Below, in pieces: positions 1 through 11,669 of a stretch of 64,000 nucleotides of DNA (the first letter of the stretch is position 1; every line of letters begins with the position of its first letter). The notes below the pieces were generated by a model, which did not search any database, was not told the DNA's origin, and saw only the letters and a program-made list of their open reading frames with translations. The position numbers and the translations under genes are program-made. Where the stretch lies: contig SCFE01000078.1 of NCBI GenBank assembly GCA_004352715.1, forward strand, positions 1,352,519 to 1,416,518. The letters are read 5' to 3'. The DNA is from Hofstenia miamia. Lineage: Eukaryota; Xenacoelomorpha; Acoela.

Positions 1-520
1 CAAAAGTCCAATTAATATATGCTCTAATATTAAGTCATTTTAACTATGCCAATATAATCTACACAGATATAAACCAAAAATTTCTCAGGAAATTCCAAGT
101 GCAACTAAATTGGGCTATCAAAGTAGCAGTAAATAATCATAGCTTTCATAAGAATAATGAATAAAGAAAAATTTCAAAATTATTTCTACATCCGCAATGT
201 TACATTCATACAAATGTCTTAATGACGTTCTTCAAAATAGTTAACAATACCTTCCCATACTACAAAAATGACTTTCTTGCTGCAAAATTAGTCAACAAAC
301 AAAATAAAAGATCACACATAATTGAACATATTAGGTATAAGAAGCAAATAATGAAAAATTCATTTTTTGCACTTTTTATTTGTAAATATTCGTTGTTTTC
401 TTTTTTTGTATTACTTTCTTGACGCTTTCAGAATTTGTTATCAGTATTTCTATTTATTGTTAAACAATTTCTGAATATAGATTTTTCTTCTTCTTCATAT
501 GTCAAGGTTTTCTAAATTGG
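1..520 (+). mobile_element. LINE (CR1/Jockey-like) 3' fragment, copy A1
   Basis: The window opens inside the C-terminal part of a non-LTR retrotransposon ORF2. Residues such as FKIVNNTFPYYKNDF and IRYKKQIMKNSF (222-360) match copy A2 at 1517-1877 almost base for base. The reading frame is broken, for example by a TAA near 162. The copy jumps from the KNSF codons straight into the 3' untranslated part, so the segment encoding NELPK and downstream residues is deleted. The untranslated part (about 420-505, a CTTGACGCTTTCAG block and then CTGAATATAGATTT) matches, in reverse complement, the end of copy A3 near 8355-8430. This places the 3' end at about 505-520. Dead copy; family name inferred. Confidence 0.75.
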
Positions 521-959
521 GACAAAAACGCTCTTGAGTTAAAAAAAACAACAAAATATTACTAATTATATACACCTATAAATTTTAACTTCACAACATT
601 TAATTTTGATCTAAGAAATTATAATTTTAACTTCATAAATTGCCAATGTGTTGATATTTTCATATTTAACACACTGTAGGACAAAAAGGTAATGTCCTTC
701 TTAAATTTTGACTCATACATCTAATTTCATTAATATTACTCTTCTAATCAGGTATAATGAAATACAGAACGAACTGTTGTATGTGTATACTCTAGAGTTC
801 AAACATCCAATAAACAGAAAACACAAACAAAAAGTCACAAGTCAAATTCCAGGATTTATGTTTTGCCTGTCCAAGACCGCGGGGAAGAATGTGGAAGTGT
901 GCTGGTACGTATTGACACAGTCTTGTAATGTCAATTGACTAAGAGCTTCATTAATATTT
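521..959. other. A+T-rich DNA without recognised genes
   Basis: No coding or repeat signature recognised. A short open frame (708-938, plus) has no family resemblance I can see. Confidence 0.4.
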
Positions 960-1300
960 GATTCAAGATAAATCAATCCTTTTTCACCACAATCAACACT
1001 ATGCTGTTCATTTTGACCAGAGTTTCAACTGGATTAAGTTGAGGAGAATATGTTCCAAATCTTAGAATTCTGATTCCAGATTACTCAATTTCACACTTTT
1101 CAAGATTGCTATGGCATGGAACATTGTCGCAAACAAATTCCATGAAAGCAGCATCTCCAACAAGAAGCAGTTAAATCAGACTGAGTACCAACTGCTTGGC
1201 GGCATCAGACCGGAACCCCCAAGCTTAGTTGCTAAAATGACACAGAAAGATGACATGCCAAGCATGATATGGACATTGGGTTTGTTGAGAAGTTAAATTG
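960..1300 (-). mobile_element. IS630/Tc1-type transposase fragment (degenerate)
   Basis: Read on the minus strand, the segment gives CDNVPCHSNLEK (about 1095-1135) and then GTYSPQLNPVETL (about 1015-1060). These are the second catalytic Asp block (DNxPCH) and the third catalytic block (YSPxLNPxE) of DDE transposases of the IS630/Tc1/mariner superfamily. A stop codon lies between the blocks and no intact flanking reading frame is visible. No terminal repeats were found. It is a relic lying between LINE copies A1 and A2. The superfamily call rests on these two motifs only. Confidence 0.6.
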
Positions 1301-1309
1301 GAATTAAAA

Positions 1310-1919
1310 ACATATTGAATAATCAAATTACATACTTCAAGATACAAACTTAATTTCAATGGCATTCAAATAAATTGGTTGAGTCTTTCAAGTACCTCGG
1401 AATAATTTTTGACATACATCTAAATTTTGAAGAGCAACTAAATCATGTTATTAGAAAAATGGCCATATTGATTAAAGCAATTAACTTAATTTCTCAAAAA
1501 CTTCCAACTAAAGCAAAAATTCAATTAATATATGCTCTAATATTAAGTCATTTTAACTATGCCAATGTACTCTACACAGATATAAACCAACAATTTCTCA
1601 GGAAATTCAACGTGCAACTAAATTGGGCTATTAAAGTAGCAGTAAATAATCATAGCTTTAATAAGAATAATGAATATAGAAAAATTTCAAAATTATTTTT
1701 ACATCCGCAATGTTACATCCATATAAATGTCTTAACGACGTTCTTCAAAATAGTTAACAATACTTTCCCATACTACAAAAATGACTTTCTTGCTGCAAAA
1801 TTAGTCAATAAACAAAATAAAAGAACACACATAATTCAACCTATTAGGTATAAGAAACGAATAATGAAAAATTCATTTCTAAACACAGCTATAAATATGT
1901 GGAATGAATTACCAAAATA
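1310..1919 (+). mobile_element. LINE (CR1/Jockey-like) ORF2 C-terminal fragment, copy A2
   Basis: The open frame from about 1375 starts with VESFKYLGIIFD, the post-palm thumb segment found after the YADD core in non-LTR reverse transcriptases. It continues through AIKVAVNNHSF and NTFPYYKNDF to NTAINMWNELPK, the usual C-terminal tail of CR1/Jockey-group ORF2. The frame stays open for about 180 codons until the assembly gap at 1920. No palm domain is present upstream, so the copy is 5'-truncated or fused. It is near-identical to A1 over about 360 bp, so both are recent copies or a local duplication. Confidence 0.8.
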
Positions 1920-2691
1920 NNNNNNNNNNNNNNNNNNNNNNNNNNNNNNNNNNNNNNNNNNNNNNNNNNNNNNNNNNNNNNNNNNNNNNNNNNNNNNNNN
2001 NNNNNNNNNNNNNNNNNNNNNNNNNNNNNNNNNNNNNNNNNNNNNNNNNNNNNNNNNNNNNNNNNNNNNNNNNNNNNNNNNNNNNNNNNNNNNNNNNNNN
2101 NNNNNNNNNNNNNNNNNNNNNNNNNNNNNNNNNNNNNNNNNNNNNNNNNNNNNNNNNNNNNNNNNNNNNNNNNNNNNNNNNNNNNNNNNNNNNNNNNNNN
2201 NNNNNNNNNNNNNNNNNNNNNNNNNNNNNNNNNNNNNNNNNNNNNNNNNNNNNNNNNNNNNNNNNNNNNNNNNNNNNNNNNNNNNNNNNNNNNNNNNNNN
2301 NNNNNNNNNNNNNNNNNNNNNNNNNNNNNNNNNNNNNNNNNNNNNNNNNNNNNNNNNNNNNNNNNNNNNNNNNNNNNNNNNNNNNNNNNNNNNNNNNNNN
2401 NNNNNNNNNNNNNNNNNNNNNNNNNNNNNNNNNNNNNNNNNNNNNNNNNNNNNNNNNNNNNNNNNNNNNNNNNNNNNNNNNNNNNNNNNNNNNNNNNNNN
2501 NNNNNNNNNNNNNNNNNNNNNNNNNNNNNNNNNNNNNNNNNNNNNNNNNNNNNNNNNNNNNNNNNNNNNNNNNNNNNNNNNNNNNNNNNNNNNNNNNNNN
2601 NNNNNNNNNNNNNNNNNNNNNNNNNNNNNNNNNNNNNNNNNNNNNNNNNNNNNNNNNNNNNNNNNNNNNNNNNNNNNNNNNNNNNNNNNNN
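1920..2691. other. Assembly gap (772 N)
   Basis: A run of N truncates LINE copy A2. Any open frame drawn through it is meaningless. Confidence 0.99.
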
Positions 2692-3279
2692 GACACAACT
2701 TGCCTAGCTGCACATTTTATTAAATAATCAAACCAGATAAATGAAGAATGAAAATAAAATAAACTCTGAAGAATTTATTGTTCATCAAATTTCTAGTTAA
2801 GTTCAAAGCTATTTATTTAAAATTTCTAAAGTACCTGCCGATTTTGAACTTCAAATAATTCTTCTGCCAATATGGCTGTTCATACGTAAGCATAATTTCG
2901 CTCATTGCAATTTGTCAAATGTTACTTGATCGGCTAACAAGTTTCTCTTAATTTGCACAATATTGTAGCTTAGTTGCATCTTACAAAATGAATAGAATCA
3001 TTAACTAAATTTTACAATCATATTTTTGATTATATTTAATCACTATAATTGTTCGATGTTAATCCTTCATTTGTTGCAGCTATTCTTTTGGGATGATGCT
3101 ACACTATTAACACTCTCAAATATTTTATTCTTGGTTGCTCCATTATTTTTTAGTTATCAATATATAGCTTTTTTGTTCATTCTTAACTTAATTTATTCAT
3201 CTGCATAAAGACTGTTTTTTCAATATTTAGAGACATCATATTTTTAATATAAAAATCATGAGTAGTAGAAGGGACTCGA
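2692..3279. other. A+T-rich DNA, nothing recognised
   Basis: No gene or repeat recognised. The first bases after the gap do not obviously continue the LINE 3' end. Confidence 0.4.
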
Positions 3280-3412
3280 TGCTCATTCCACTTTTTTCTG
3301 ATTGGTCGAGAGGTGGGGAGAAGCCTGTTCCACTTTTTGCTGATTGGTCGAGAGGGGTGGCCTTTGACCTGAGACGCCGTGGATATTGGCGGAGGTGTTG
3401 TACTGACGTCAT
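3280..3412. repeat. G+C-rich duplicated module with two inverted CCAAT motifs and a CRE palindrome
   Basis: Two imperfect direct copies (about 3286-3319 and 3330-3356) each contain CTGATTGGTCGAGAGG, which includes ATTGG, an inverted CCAAT box. About 50 bp further lies TGACGTCA (3404-3411). The module is much richer in G+C than its surroundings. This composition is typical of a promoter or a transposon end. No supported exon follows it, so function is not established. Confidence 0.4.
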
Positions 3413-3439
3413 GCATGTACTTTTACTAGTTTTTGTGTT

Positions 3440-3680
3440 ATTTATGTTGTCTAATTTAGTTTACATTTTTTTACTTTTATACATTAACTTACTTTTTTTA
3501 GTTTTACTTTCTCACATTTACTTACTTTTCAATTTTACTTTCCCACACTTACTTACTTTTTAGTTTTACTTTCCCACATTTACTTACTTTTTTAGTTTTA
3601 CTTTCCCACATTTACTTACTTTACATGTATTACTTTCCCACACTTACTTACTTTTTAGTTTTACTTTCACACATTACATA
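3440..3680. repeat. Minisatellite, unit of about 34 bp
   Basis: About six imperfect head-to-tail copies of a unit of the form ACTTACTTTTTAGTTTTAC followed by TTTCCCACATTT. Copies differ by single substitutions and T-run length. Confidence 0.85.
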
Positions 3681-3836
3681 CTTGTTTTTTATTAACATAC
3701 ATGACATTGGAAATATCACATTAATTTAGTTTACATACTTATTTTACATACTTGTTTTTTTATTAACATACATGACATTGGAAATACCACATTAATTTAG
3801 TTTATATATTTATTTTACATACTTGTTTTTTATTCG
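3676..3836. repeat. Tandem repeat, unit of about 75 bp
   Basis: Two full copies and a partial copy of a unit containing ACATACTTG, a T run, ATTAACATACATGACATTGG, AAATATCACATTAATTTAG and a TTTACATACTTATTT tail. It abuts the 34 bp minisatellite and shares its TTTACATACTT words, so it may be a higher-order derivative. Confidence 0.8.
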
Positions 3837-5306
3837 GTAAAATTTAATAACAAATGTTTGAATCAAAGAGATAATAATACTCGTTAAAAGTACTTAGAGT
3901 TAGTGATCAAGCTAGATTGTGCATCTTTACTCTTGAGACCTCTGGTGCCTGCTTAACTGCTTATCTGCTGAAAATTATGGGCTTCAATCTTCTTCTCTCT
4001 GAATGTCATAGTAGGATTTTAATTTTTATGGGGACTATGTTCTTACTTGCAGCAGCAAATGTGGCATAATTGGTCAGCATAAGCGTTTTTTCCATACTAT
4101 ATACTCATAAGCAGCTTCTGCTTCCCTCTCACTTTCTCACTATGGAAGAGACTTAATCTAAGCCAGGTGATGTTTTCATTCATGTTTGATTGGCAAGTAA
4201 AGGTGCTGACTAGACTTGACTGTAATCTCAACACTGAAAGCTTTCAACCATTTCATTTGCGGCATTAGATGTGGGGTAGCTAAAAATCGCAAGTACTGAA
4301 AGCACTTCCATAAAAGTTTTCTGTGTCCCTGGCCTTACAGACACTAGAAGGGTTCTCAGCTACTTCAATCAAAACTTTCCAGAAACTGAACCTCCCTGCT
4401 GAATTGCGTACATTTACAATTGCGATGATGTGAGGCAATGCTAATCTAATCTCATTTTGGTGTCTCAGAAAATTGTAATAATGTATACTGTAGATTGTAA
4501 TAAATCAATTTCATAAATTCTGTTCATTTGTTAATTTACGTGAAAATTTTTTACAGTCTATAATGCTTAATAGAATTTGATACATGTAGAATAAATGTTT
4601 AGTTCAAATGATAAATTATCATCATTAAGTAGAAGACATCAATTGATAAATTTTTTTTTCTAATCAGCTGTTTTGCTCTGCTTATTCTTATTCTAGAACT
4701 ACAGTATTCTTAGCGGTTAATACTGACGTTTTCTCAATGTTGAATTTCTTTTTGAGGGGATCAAAAACCTGAGTAACTTATTCCTTGAAGCATTTCTTAA
4801 TGGATTTGACTTTCTTTATGTGAACATGTCGAATTTTTGTTCCACAAACTTGCCATGCAATTTCCTATATATTCTTTTTTCTTAAAATTTGCAAATAAGC
4901 GGCTTTTTCAACGTCCTATCTGTCTAGAACATATAAAACAATTCTTCTAATGACAGTTCATCTTCTATTGTCCGAAAATGATATCTCATTGAAGAAATAA
5001 ATACCTCTTGTGAAGGAAAAATCGATTTTGAAATAAAAACTTTTAGAAGAGTATTTGTTAAAAATACTGAAAACCCATTTTAAAACTTGAAGCTTTCTTA
5101 CATTAGTGTGTGTCCATATGGTGGAGTGCGGATTACAAAATTCAAAGAGTGTAGCTCTATGTAACCAATCACCCAAGACCACCCAAAAACAAAATTTTAC
5201 TGTTTGTTATGCATACCAGCCCTCTAGTGGTGAAAACAATGAAATATCTTAAAATCACAATAGCTTTTGATAGAGTGGTTACATTGACTTCATTTTGGTC
5301 AAATTG
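3837..5306. other. Unannotated A+T-rich DNA
   Basis: No supported gene, terminal repeat or LINE motif seen. The open frames are short and uncharacteristic. Confidence 0.4.
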
Positions 5307-5314
5307 TCATCAAT

Positions 5315-8272
5315 CAGTGGCGGATTTAAGGGGGAGTATGGGACTGCAGTCCTCCCTTAAAAAAGCAAAACGGAGGTTAATTTTTGCAACCTTAGTAAAA
5401 ATTCTAAATGAGTGCAAAATTTTTGCATTTTATTTGCAAAACAATCCAAGGGTTTGGCAAATATTTGGAAATTTTTTTGAAATAACTTTGAGGTTTCCCT
5501 AAAATTTAACAAACTTTGCAAGATTTGACAAATATTTGTCAAACCTTCCAACTTTTTTTCAAATAATATGACATGTTCTTAAGAATATATCAAACATATT
5601 AAAATATTAGGGATTTCATCTACAATCCACCAAACTTCAGTACTTAATAAATTACAGGGGCAGTTGAAAGAAGTGTTTTTACAGTATACAAGAATCTGTG
5701 CACATTTGGCAAATTGAATCAATACTGTTTCAGTGCAGATGCTCATTACTATTTTTAGACTATTTGAAGAAAGTGTGTCATAGTAGTAATAAGGAAAACC
5801 TATCATGTACATATTGAAGGTAAAATGTTGTACGGGGCGGATTCAGGATTCGAAGTTAGGGGGCGTGGGACTATGTGCATGCATGTACCTCGCACGAGTG
5901 ACCTTTTTGCCATATATATTATAATTTTGTCAAAAATTCGACTAATGTACAAAAGAATGCAAAAAAATGCAATTTTGACTATAGTCAAAATACTAATAAA
6001 TCGTGTGGCCACAGCTTTATTACTTCCAACCTGGGAAATCAGCTTATATCTGGAAACAACCTAATCTTTTAATATTTCAACGAGTTTGGTGGCAGGTAGT
6101 TGAAATTTTTAACAAGTATTCCGACCAAAGTTTATGTAAGATTTGAAAATTTTAGGGGGCGCGTCCCCCTAAATTCGCCCATTTGTATGCTTCGATGTCA
6201 CATGTGGGTTGCCAATTGATATGGCTGGATAAAATAGCAACTAAGGCTTCGAAAATCATTGGCTCTGGGGCTCCTCGTAATTCGGAGGTCATACATAACC
6301 GGATACTACAGAAATTCAACAGGTTGCCAAATAATCCAACATATCGATCACACTAATTAGTATGCAACGTTACTAAGTTATCCAACATACGAACGGGAAT
6401 GTTACAAGTTACAACAATCAGAACTGAACATGGACTCAAAACATTTGCAGTGTTGGTGTATACCTCTTCAGCAAAGGCGAACTTCCTTCCCATAAATTGA
6501 ACTAAAAGACATAGGAAGATGAGTGCCATTGCTAGTTACATATATATATATTTATAAATTTGTAAAATTTGACGTAGATTTGTACATGCTTTCGAACTTA
6601 ATAAATTCTACTTCTACTAATACTACTACTAATTATGACATATTTTTGTTGAAGAATGTGGTCACAGGGGGTTGCCTCCCCACTCTTCTCGGAAAAATTA
6701 CAAGTATCTACATAAAAAATACAGGCTCTTCTATCTTAGGAGAAATTTAAAAAGGCTTCCTCATATTTTTTGCAAAAATAGCTGAATCGGTCCCTACCTA
6801 CAAAAGCTAAACTAAAATCCTTGAAAAAACAGATTCCTACTTATAATTTATTTTAATCCCCTATATGTTTGCCGCTGGGCACATCTCTGTTTTTGCATTC
6901 CATCAGCACCTAATAAAGTCAGCGCAATTAGGATGTGTCTCAAATAATATATTGTGCACAATCAAATTGCTCAATGTAACTGGTCCTTTGTATGAACTAA
7001 AAGAGCTGTACCCCGCATCAGTTTAAACTGCTAAGTACATTTCAGATGTTCTGTAAGCCCAATGTATTTGTTAGAGGCTCTGTGAAATCATCAAGTTTCA
7101 ATCATACTACACCTCAACAGCAATCAAACATTATCTAAACATAATGGCGTGGGTTGCCTTAGTCATCATTGTTGCTAAGATGAGCACGTACAAGTATATC
7201 AGCATTCTGAATGAAAACTCAGCATGTTTTAAAAAACTATAAATTTTTTATTCCGATTCTGAGAACTGATTGATCTAGGAGAGGGGAACTTCTGAAATCC
7301 CTCTCTTCCTGCTAATTGTTTTTTCAACATATTTATTCGCTATATCACATATTTCAAATGATGTTCAAAATTTATTCATAATACTATTGATTTTTATAAA
7401 TGTTGAAAATTTTAGCCCTTTTGTTTTCATAAATTCTTCAGATTTTGTTGTACAAAAAATTACCCATTTCATATAAAAACCTAGTAATATTAGGAAATCA
7501 CCATCTCCTTCATTTTACTAGTGTTGTTTTACGTGGTAGAAGTTTCGATTCTAAACCTACAAAAATGCAACTTCATTTCTACAAAAACTTTTACTGATTT
7601 GCTAAAAATTGCGAGTTTCAGAATTATTGATAGGATACCCCTATTTCCAGACCTCTTCTATTATTCTCCAGTATTTTGAAACTGTAATTACTATATGTTA
7701 CAGAAAAAATTAATGCTAAAGATTGACCAACTACCAATGCAAATTAAAAGTAACTACTAGTCTGTGTAGAAATGTTTCTCTCGCCATATTTCAAAAAATA
7801 ATAGTCCTGAGCATATTATTCAATTACTGGTCCTGATTCAAGACCCACGCGACTGGGAAGAAAAAACAATGCATGGGATAGGATCAGTATGAAACCAGGC
7901 CTAACTTTTCAATTTCAAACTAAGACTGGGAGCAACTTGAATTAATATTTGTTATAATTATATTTAATTGCTAACTAAAATATGTCTATAATACTGTTTC
8001 TCCATTCAATATTCTGTTTTGTTAATAATGCATAATTTTAGCACATTTAATATTAGTACAAGGCCACAAATAGATGCATCTATATATAAATTAAAATGCC
8101 ATAGTAGAAAGTCCGACTAGAACATCAGCAAGAACTTTCAAATTCTTATCATAACATGTAGAGAAATTTATGAGGATTCAAAACTTAATCAAATTTAGAA
8201 TGAAAAATATTATGGAAAATCGAGTTTACGAGTCTCAGTACCACTCATCAGAAATGTCTAGATCCGCCCCTG
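5315..8272. mobile_element. Non-autonomous hAT-like DNA transposon, 2958 bp, with 8 bp target duplication
   Basis: The left end reads CAGTGGCGGATTTAAGGGGG and the right end, in reverse complement, reads CAGGGGCGGATCTAG. The first 14 bases agree at 12 positions. Both ends are flanked by exactly the same octamer TCATCAAT (5307-5314 and 8273-8280). An 8 bp duplication and CA(G)-type ends are the hallmarks of the hAT superfamily. No transposase frame is visible inside, so the element would depend on an enzyme supplied in trans. It contains another element-like segment (about 5834-6182). Confidence 0.8.
5834..6182. mobile_element. Nested hAT-like MITE candidate
   Basis: The left part reads GGGGCGGATTCAGGATTC and the right part, in reverse complement, reads GGGCGAATTTAGGGGG. 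Just inside the right end lies a perfect hairpin, TTTAGGGGG, CGCGT, CCCCCTAAA (about 6152-6174). These terminal words resemble those of the enclosing hAT-like element. A clean 8 bp duplication was not found, so the exact ends are uncertain. It may instead be an internal part of the larger element. Confidence 0.45.
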
Positions 8273-8349
8273 TCATCAATATTATATTTGTTCTAGAATA
8301 AAACTAACACATGGTATCTGACGTCACGTTAGAAGTACACACAAATTCA

Positions 8350-9700
8350 TAATTTTAGAAGAGGAGAAATCTATATTCAGAAACTGTTTGAAAAATAAAA
8401 AATACTGATAACAATACTGAAAGCGTCAAGAAAAAAATACAAACAATATATAATAAAACAAAACAAAGAATATTTACAAATAATAATAATTATTAACTTG
8501 GGTTATGGCGATGTTAATATTTATTAATAGAGTAATCAGCATTGTAAAATTTATAACCTCGCTATTTCAGTCTTTTTATATAATAGGTGCAAAAGTATTT
8601 TAATATCAATCTTAAAGTTTTTTAATCTATTTATTTGTTTGATATATTTTGGTAATTCATTCCAAATATTTATAGCTGTGCTTGGAAATGAGTTTTTCAT
8701 TATTCGTTTCTCATACCCAATTGGTTGTGTTTTGTTTATTAATACATTTTGAGGGAAGAAAGTTATTTTGGTTATATGAGAAAGTAATAGCAATAATTTT
8801 GAAGAACGTCGTTAGGACATGTGGGTGTAGAAACAAGTTTGAGATTTTTCAGTATTAATTATTTTTATAGCTATTATTATTTACTGCTACGTTGATAGCT
8901 CCATTTAGTTGGACATGAAATTTTCCGATAAATTTTTGGTTATGCCTCTGGAGTATAGTAGCAAAGTTGAAATGATTTAACACTAGAGCATTAATTAATT
9001 TTTTGAGAAATTAAGTTAATTGCTTTAATCGATATGACAATTTTTCTAATAATATGATTTAGTTGCTTTTCAAAATTTAAATGTGAAGTAAAAATAATTC
9101 CTAGGTATTTAAAGGACTCAACATGCTATATATGAACGCTGTCAAAGTTAAGTTTATATTGTGAAGTATCACTTTGACTTAACAATTCAGAATTAAGTTT
9201 CTAAAAGATCCACTCTTAGTCTTAAAGAGCTAGCAAGAGAAGTACATTTTTTTTGAGAATTTGACTGGCTTCCGCGAGATTTATTACAATTAAATAATAT
9301 TGTATCATCTGCACGTTGTATAACGTCACATGTTCTTATGTCGAACAAATCATTTATGTAAATATTGAATAGTAAGGCACCCAAAATTGTTCCCTGGGCG
9401 ACTCCATTTTTAGCACAAACCCAATTTGAAAAAGATTCATTAGGTTTAATTCGTTGCATACGATTATACAAATATCTAGAAATGCGACTTACACTGTCAT
9501 TAGAAAAACCTAGACATTCAGTTTTTAGTAGTAACGTACTGTGATCGATCGAATGCTTTTGAGAGGTCTAAGCAAGCAACTGTTGAGTGTTCAGGCCCAG
9601 TATAATTCGTCTGCAAAAAGGAATGTTTTATGCATGCATTTAAGATATAACATTGGTTGAGCTATTTTATTAGTCAAGTTGGTATTCGAGAGGATCCGCT
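8350..9700 (-). mobile_element. LINE (CR1/Jockey-like), copy A3, degenerate, minus strand
   Basis: On the minus strand, the 9193-9471 frame contains GVAQGTILGALLFNIYINDL, the palm signature of non-LTR reverse transcriptases. It is followed by RADDT, a variant of the catalytic YADDT with both aspartates kept. Further downstream, degraded thumb sequence leads to the frame 8551-8793, with TAINIWNELPKYIK, the same C-terminal tail as copy A2. The 3' end near 8355 matches the tail of A1. Stops and frameshifts occur throughout, for example between the palm and C-terminal parts. It is oriented opposite to A1 and A2. Confidence 0.8.
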
Positions 9701-9962
9701 GGATTTGTTTTTTAAAAATTGTATCGACTTTATGATTTCATATTTAGTGTAGAAACGAAAGTAGAAACTGAGGGTGGAGGTGATTTAGTTTGATTAAGAC
9801 AAGGGTACATTCATACCGTTGTAGTTTTTGAAATTTAGAACAACTCCATTGAAAGCATTGCAAATTTCTTTTTTTACTTGCAGTGGATACATCTTTATAG
9901 TCTATTGTTTCTATTTGTTCAGTTTTCATGTTTTTCTTTAATAAATTGTTAGAAACGTCCAA

Positions 9963-11650
9963 AACAATTCTGTACCTGCATTATGTAACGCTGAGTTTAT
10001 ATTTACACATTGGCCGCGATGTCTTCTCTCAAGACAGTTGATTGTGCTCTCCGCTCCGCACTGCAAACTTGTAGCGCCGTTCCTGGCTCTCAGTCGAAAT
10101 TAGTTATTCGCGCTGCACTCGTTTCTAAGGGATCACACGCCTCCATCCTCTACCCTTAACACATGCGCACAACAAGAAGCTCCCAAAGAAAATAATAGCA
10201 CCCTGATGAAATCATCAGAATCGAGCAAAAATCCTATTTCTCGCCCNGGCTCGGCTCGTGCCAGAAATACTGGGCTCGCAGGGACCTAGTCTAGATTGAT
10301 ATCATTTAAAGTCGTCACAGACTCACCCGTCAACAAAGATAATCAGCACTGCAAACTTGTAGCGCCATTCCTGGCTCTCAGTCGAAATGAGTTATTCGCG
10401 CTGCACTCGTTTCTAAGGGATCACACGCTTTCATCCTCTATCCTTAACACATGCGCACAACAGGAAGCTCCCAAAGAAAATAATAGCACCCTGATGAAAT
10501 CATCAGAATCGAGCAAAAATCCTATTTCTCGCCCTCCAAGAAAACCACGTAAAATCGAACCAGGTACTAATTTCTTAATTCTAGATAGCTCCATGTTAGG
10601 CTTTTACGCTCAAGCAACATAATTAAAAACAAAAAGGTAACTGTACACTCGTACCCCGGTGCCACCATATCCGAGCTACAGCAGACAATAGAACTTTATC
10701 CAAAAACACATATTAAGACAGTCTTTGTGCAAATTGGAAGAAACGATATCCTCAAGAATCCAACTAATTACGCAACTAAGTTTTCTAATCTTATTAAAGC
10801 AATCAACCATATTTTTAGTCCAACTAAGATTTTTCTAAGTGAAATCCCACCTTTTTACAACAGACTGCTACAAAGCAACAATGAAGTAGTAAAAGTCAAC
10901 AAGATTATTTTTAACTTATCTGAAAAATCAAAATACTCTATTTTTAAGCTATTCACACAGTTTTGTTTAGGTCCCAAAGTGGTAAACAGTCGCCTTTTTT
11001 CAACAGACGGTATTGACTTTTCACAGTATGGGATTAGAAAATTTGTCACTGCCATTAAATCTTTTTCGAGCGTTCATCTATTTACAAGATGCAGTTCAAA
11101 GCCCCGCCGACTAATAACACCTCTTTTGAACGTTTCCCGCCTCGATCACTACCGCCTTTCGTTAGCAACCTGCCACGATGTCCCCTTGCACACCCGTCCT
11201 GCGTAAAATCATACGCCACTGCACTTATTGACACCGCACCGCCTTGCTAATCAACCAACGCTAATTAATCAAACTCAAAGGTCACCGCCACCATCTTTGA
11301 TGTCCACCACACGCTACCTAATAACGCAGCTAAGAAACTTTTACTTTACCTATGTCGTATAAATTATTTTATTTTTGTTTGCAAACGCCCAGGCTAAGGA
11401 AAAATTACTATAACCTTAAACTCCAATTAATTTTCACTGGTAAAATTTATCTATTTGTCTTTATTTATCTCATTGCTACCCTTAACACCTATGAAACTAT
11501 TTACTTTTGCCATCGCCTTTCTATATTTATGTTTATAATTCACCCATTCACAGTAAAAGTAGTTGATTCTTTATCTCAATCAATCACATTTTTTCACTCA
11601 TTATCAGCTTTAAAAAGAAATTAATAACAGCGATTATATAATTTTTCTTA
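9963..11650 (+). mobile_element. CR1/L2-type LINE B, 5' part with SGNH/esterase ORF1 (frameshifted)
   Basis: The frame 10296-10622 ends with FLILDSSMLGFYAQ, a variant of SGNH block I. After a one-base frameshift near 10620 it continues as VTVHSYPGATISEL and then QIGRNDILKNP (about 10727-10760), the GxND block. About 95 codons later comes STDGIDFSQYGIRKF, the DGxxxSxxG block that normally carries the last catalytic residue. This order is that of the esterase domain in ORF1 of CR1/L2-group LINEs, where it is thought to assist retrotransposition. The usual GDS serine motif has become LDSS. The copy is inactive. Confidence 0.75.
10058..10534 (+). repeat. 190 bp direct duplication around a single N (assembly join)
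   Basis: Bases 10058-10246 recur at 10346-10534 with a constant offset of 288 and a few substitutions. The first copy ends exactly at the lone N at 10247. Two overlapping contig ends or haplotypes were probably placed side by side, so LINE B ORF1 is falsely duplicated here. Confidence 0.8.
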
Positions 11651-11669
11651 CTAATCAAAATGGAAGCTA

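Noticed and set aside
1375-2727. Very long open frames running through N blocks (here and at 11651-12736, 62315-63599, 25363-25644)
   Set aside because: The frames stay open only because N translates as unknown. They are not genes.
11352-11624. Hydrophobic 90-codon frame as a membrane protein gene
   Set aside because: It lies inside LINE B between ORF1 and the gap and has the Phe/Ile/Tyr-rich look of translated A+T-rich noncoding DNA.
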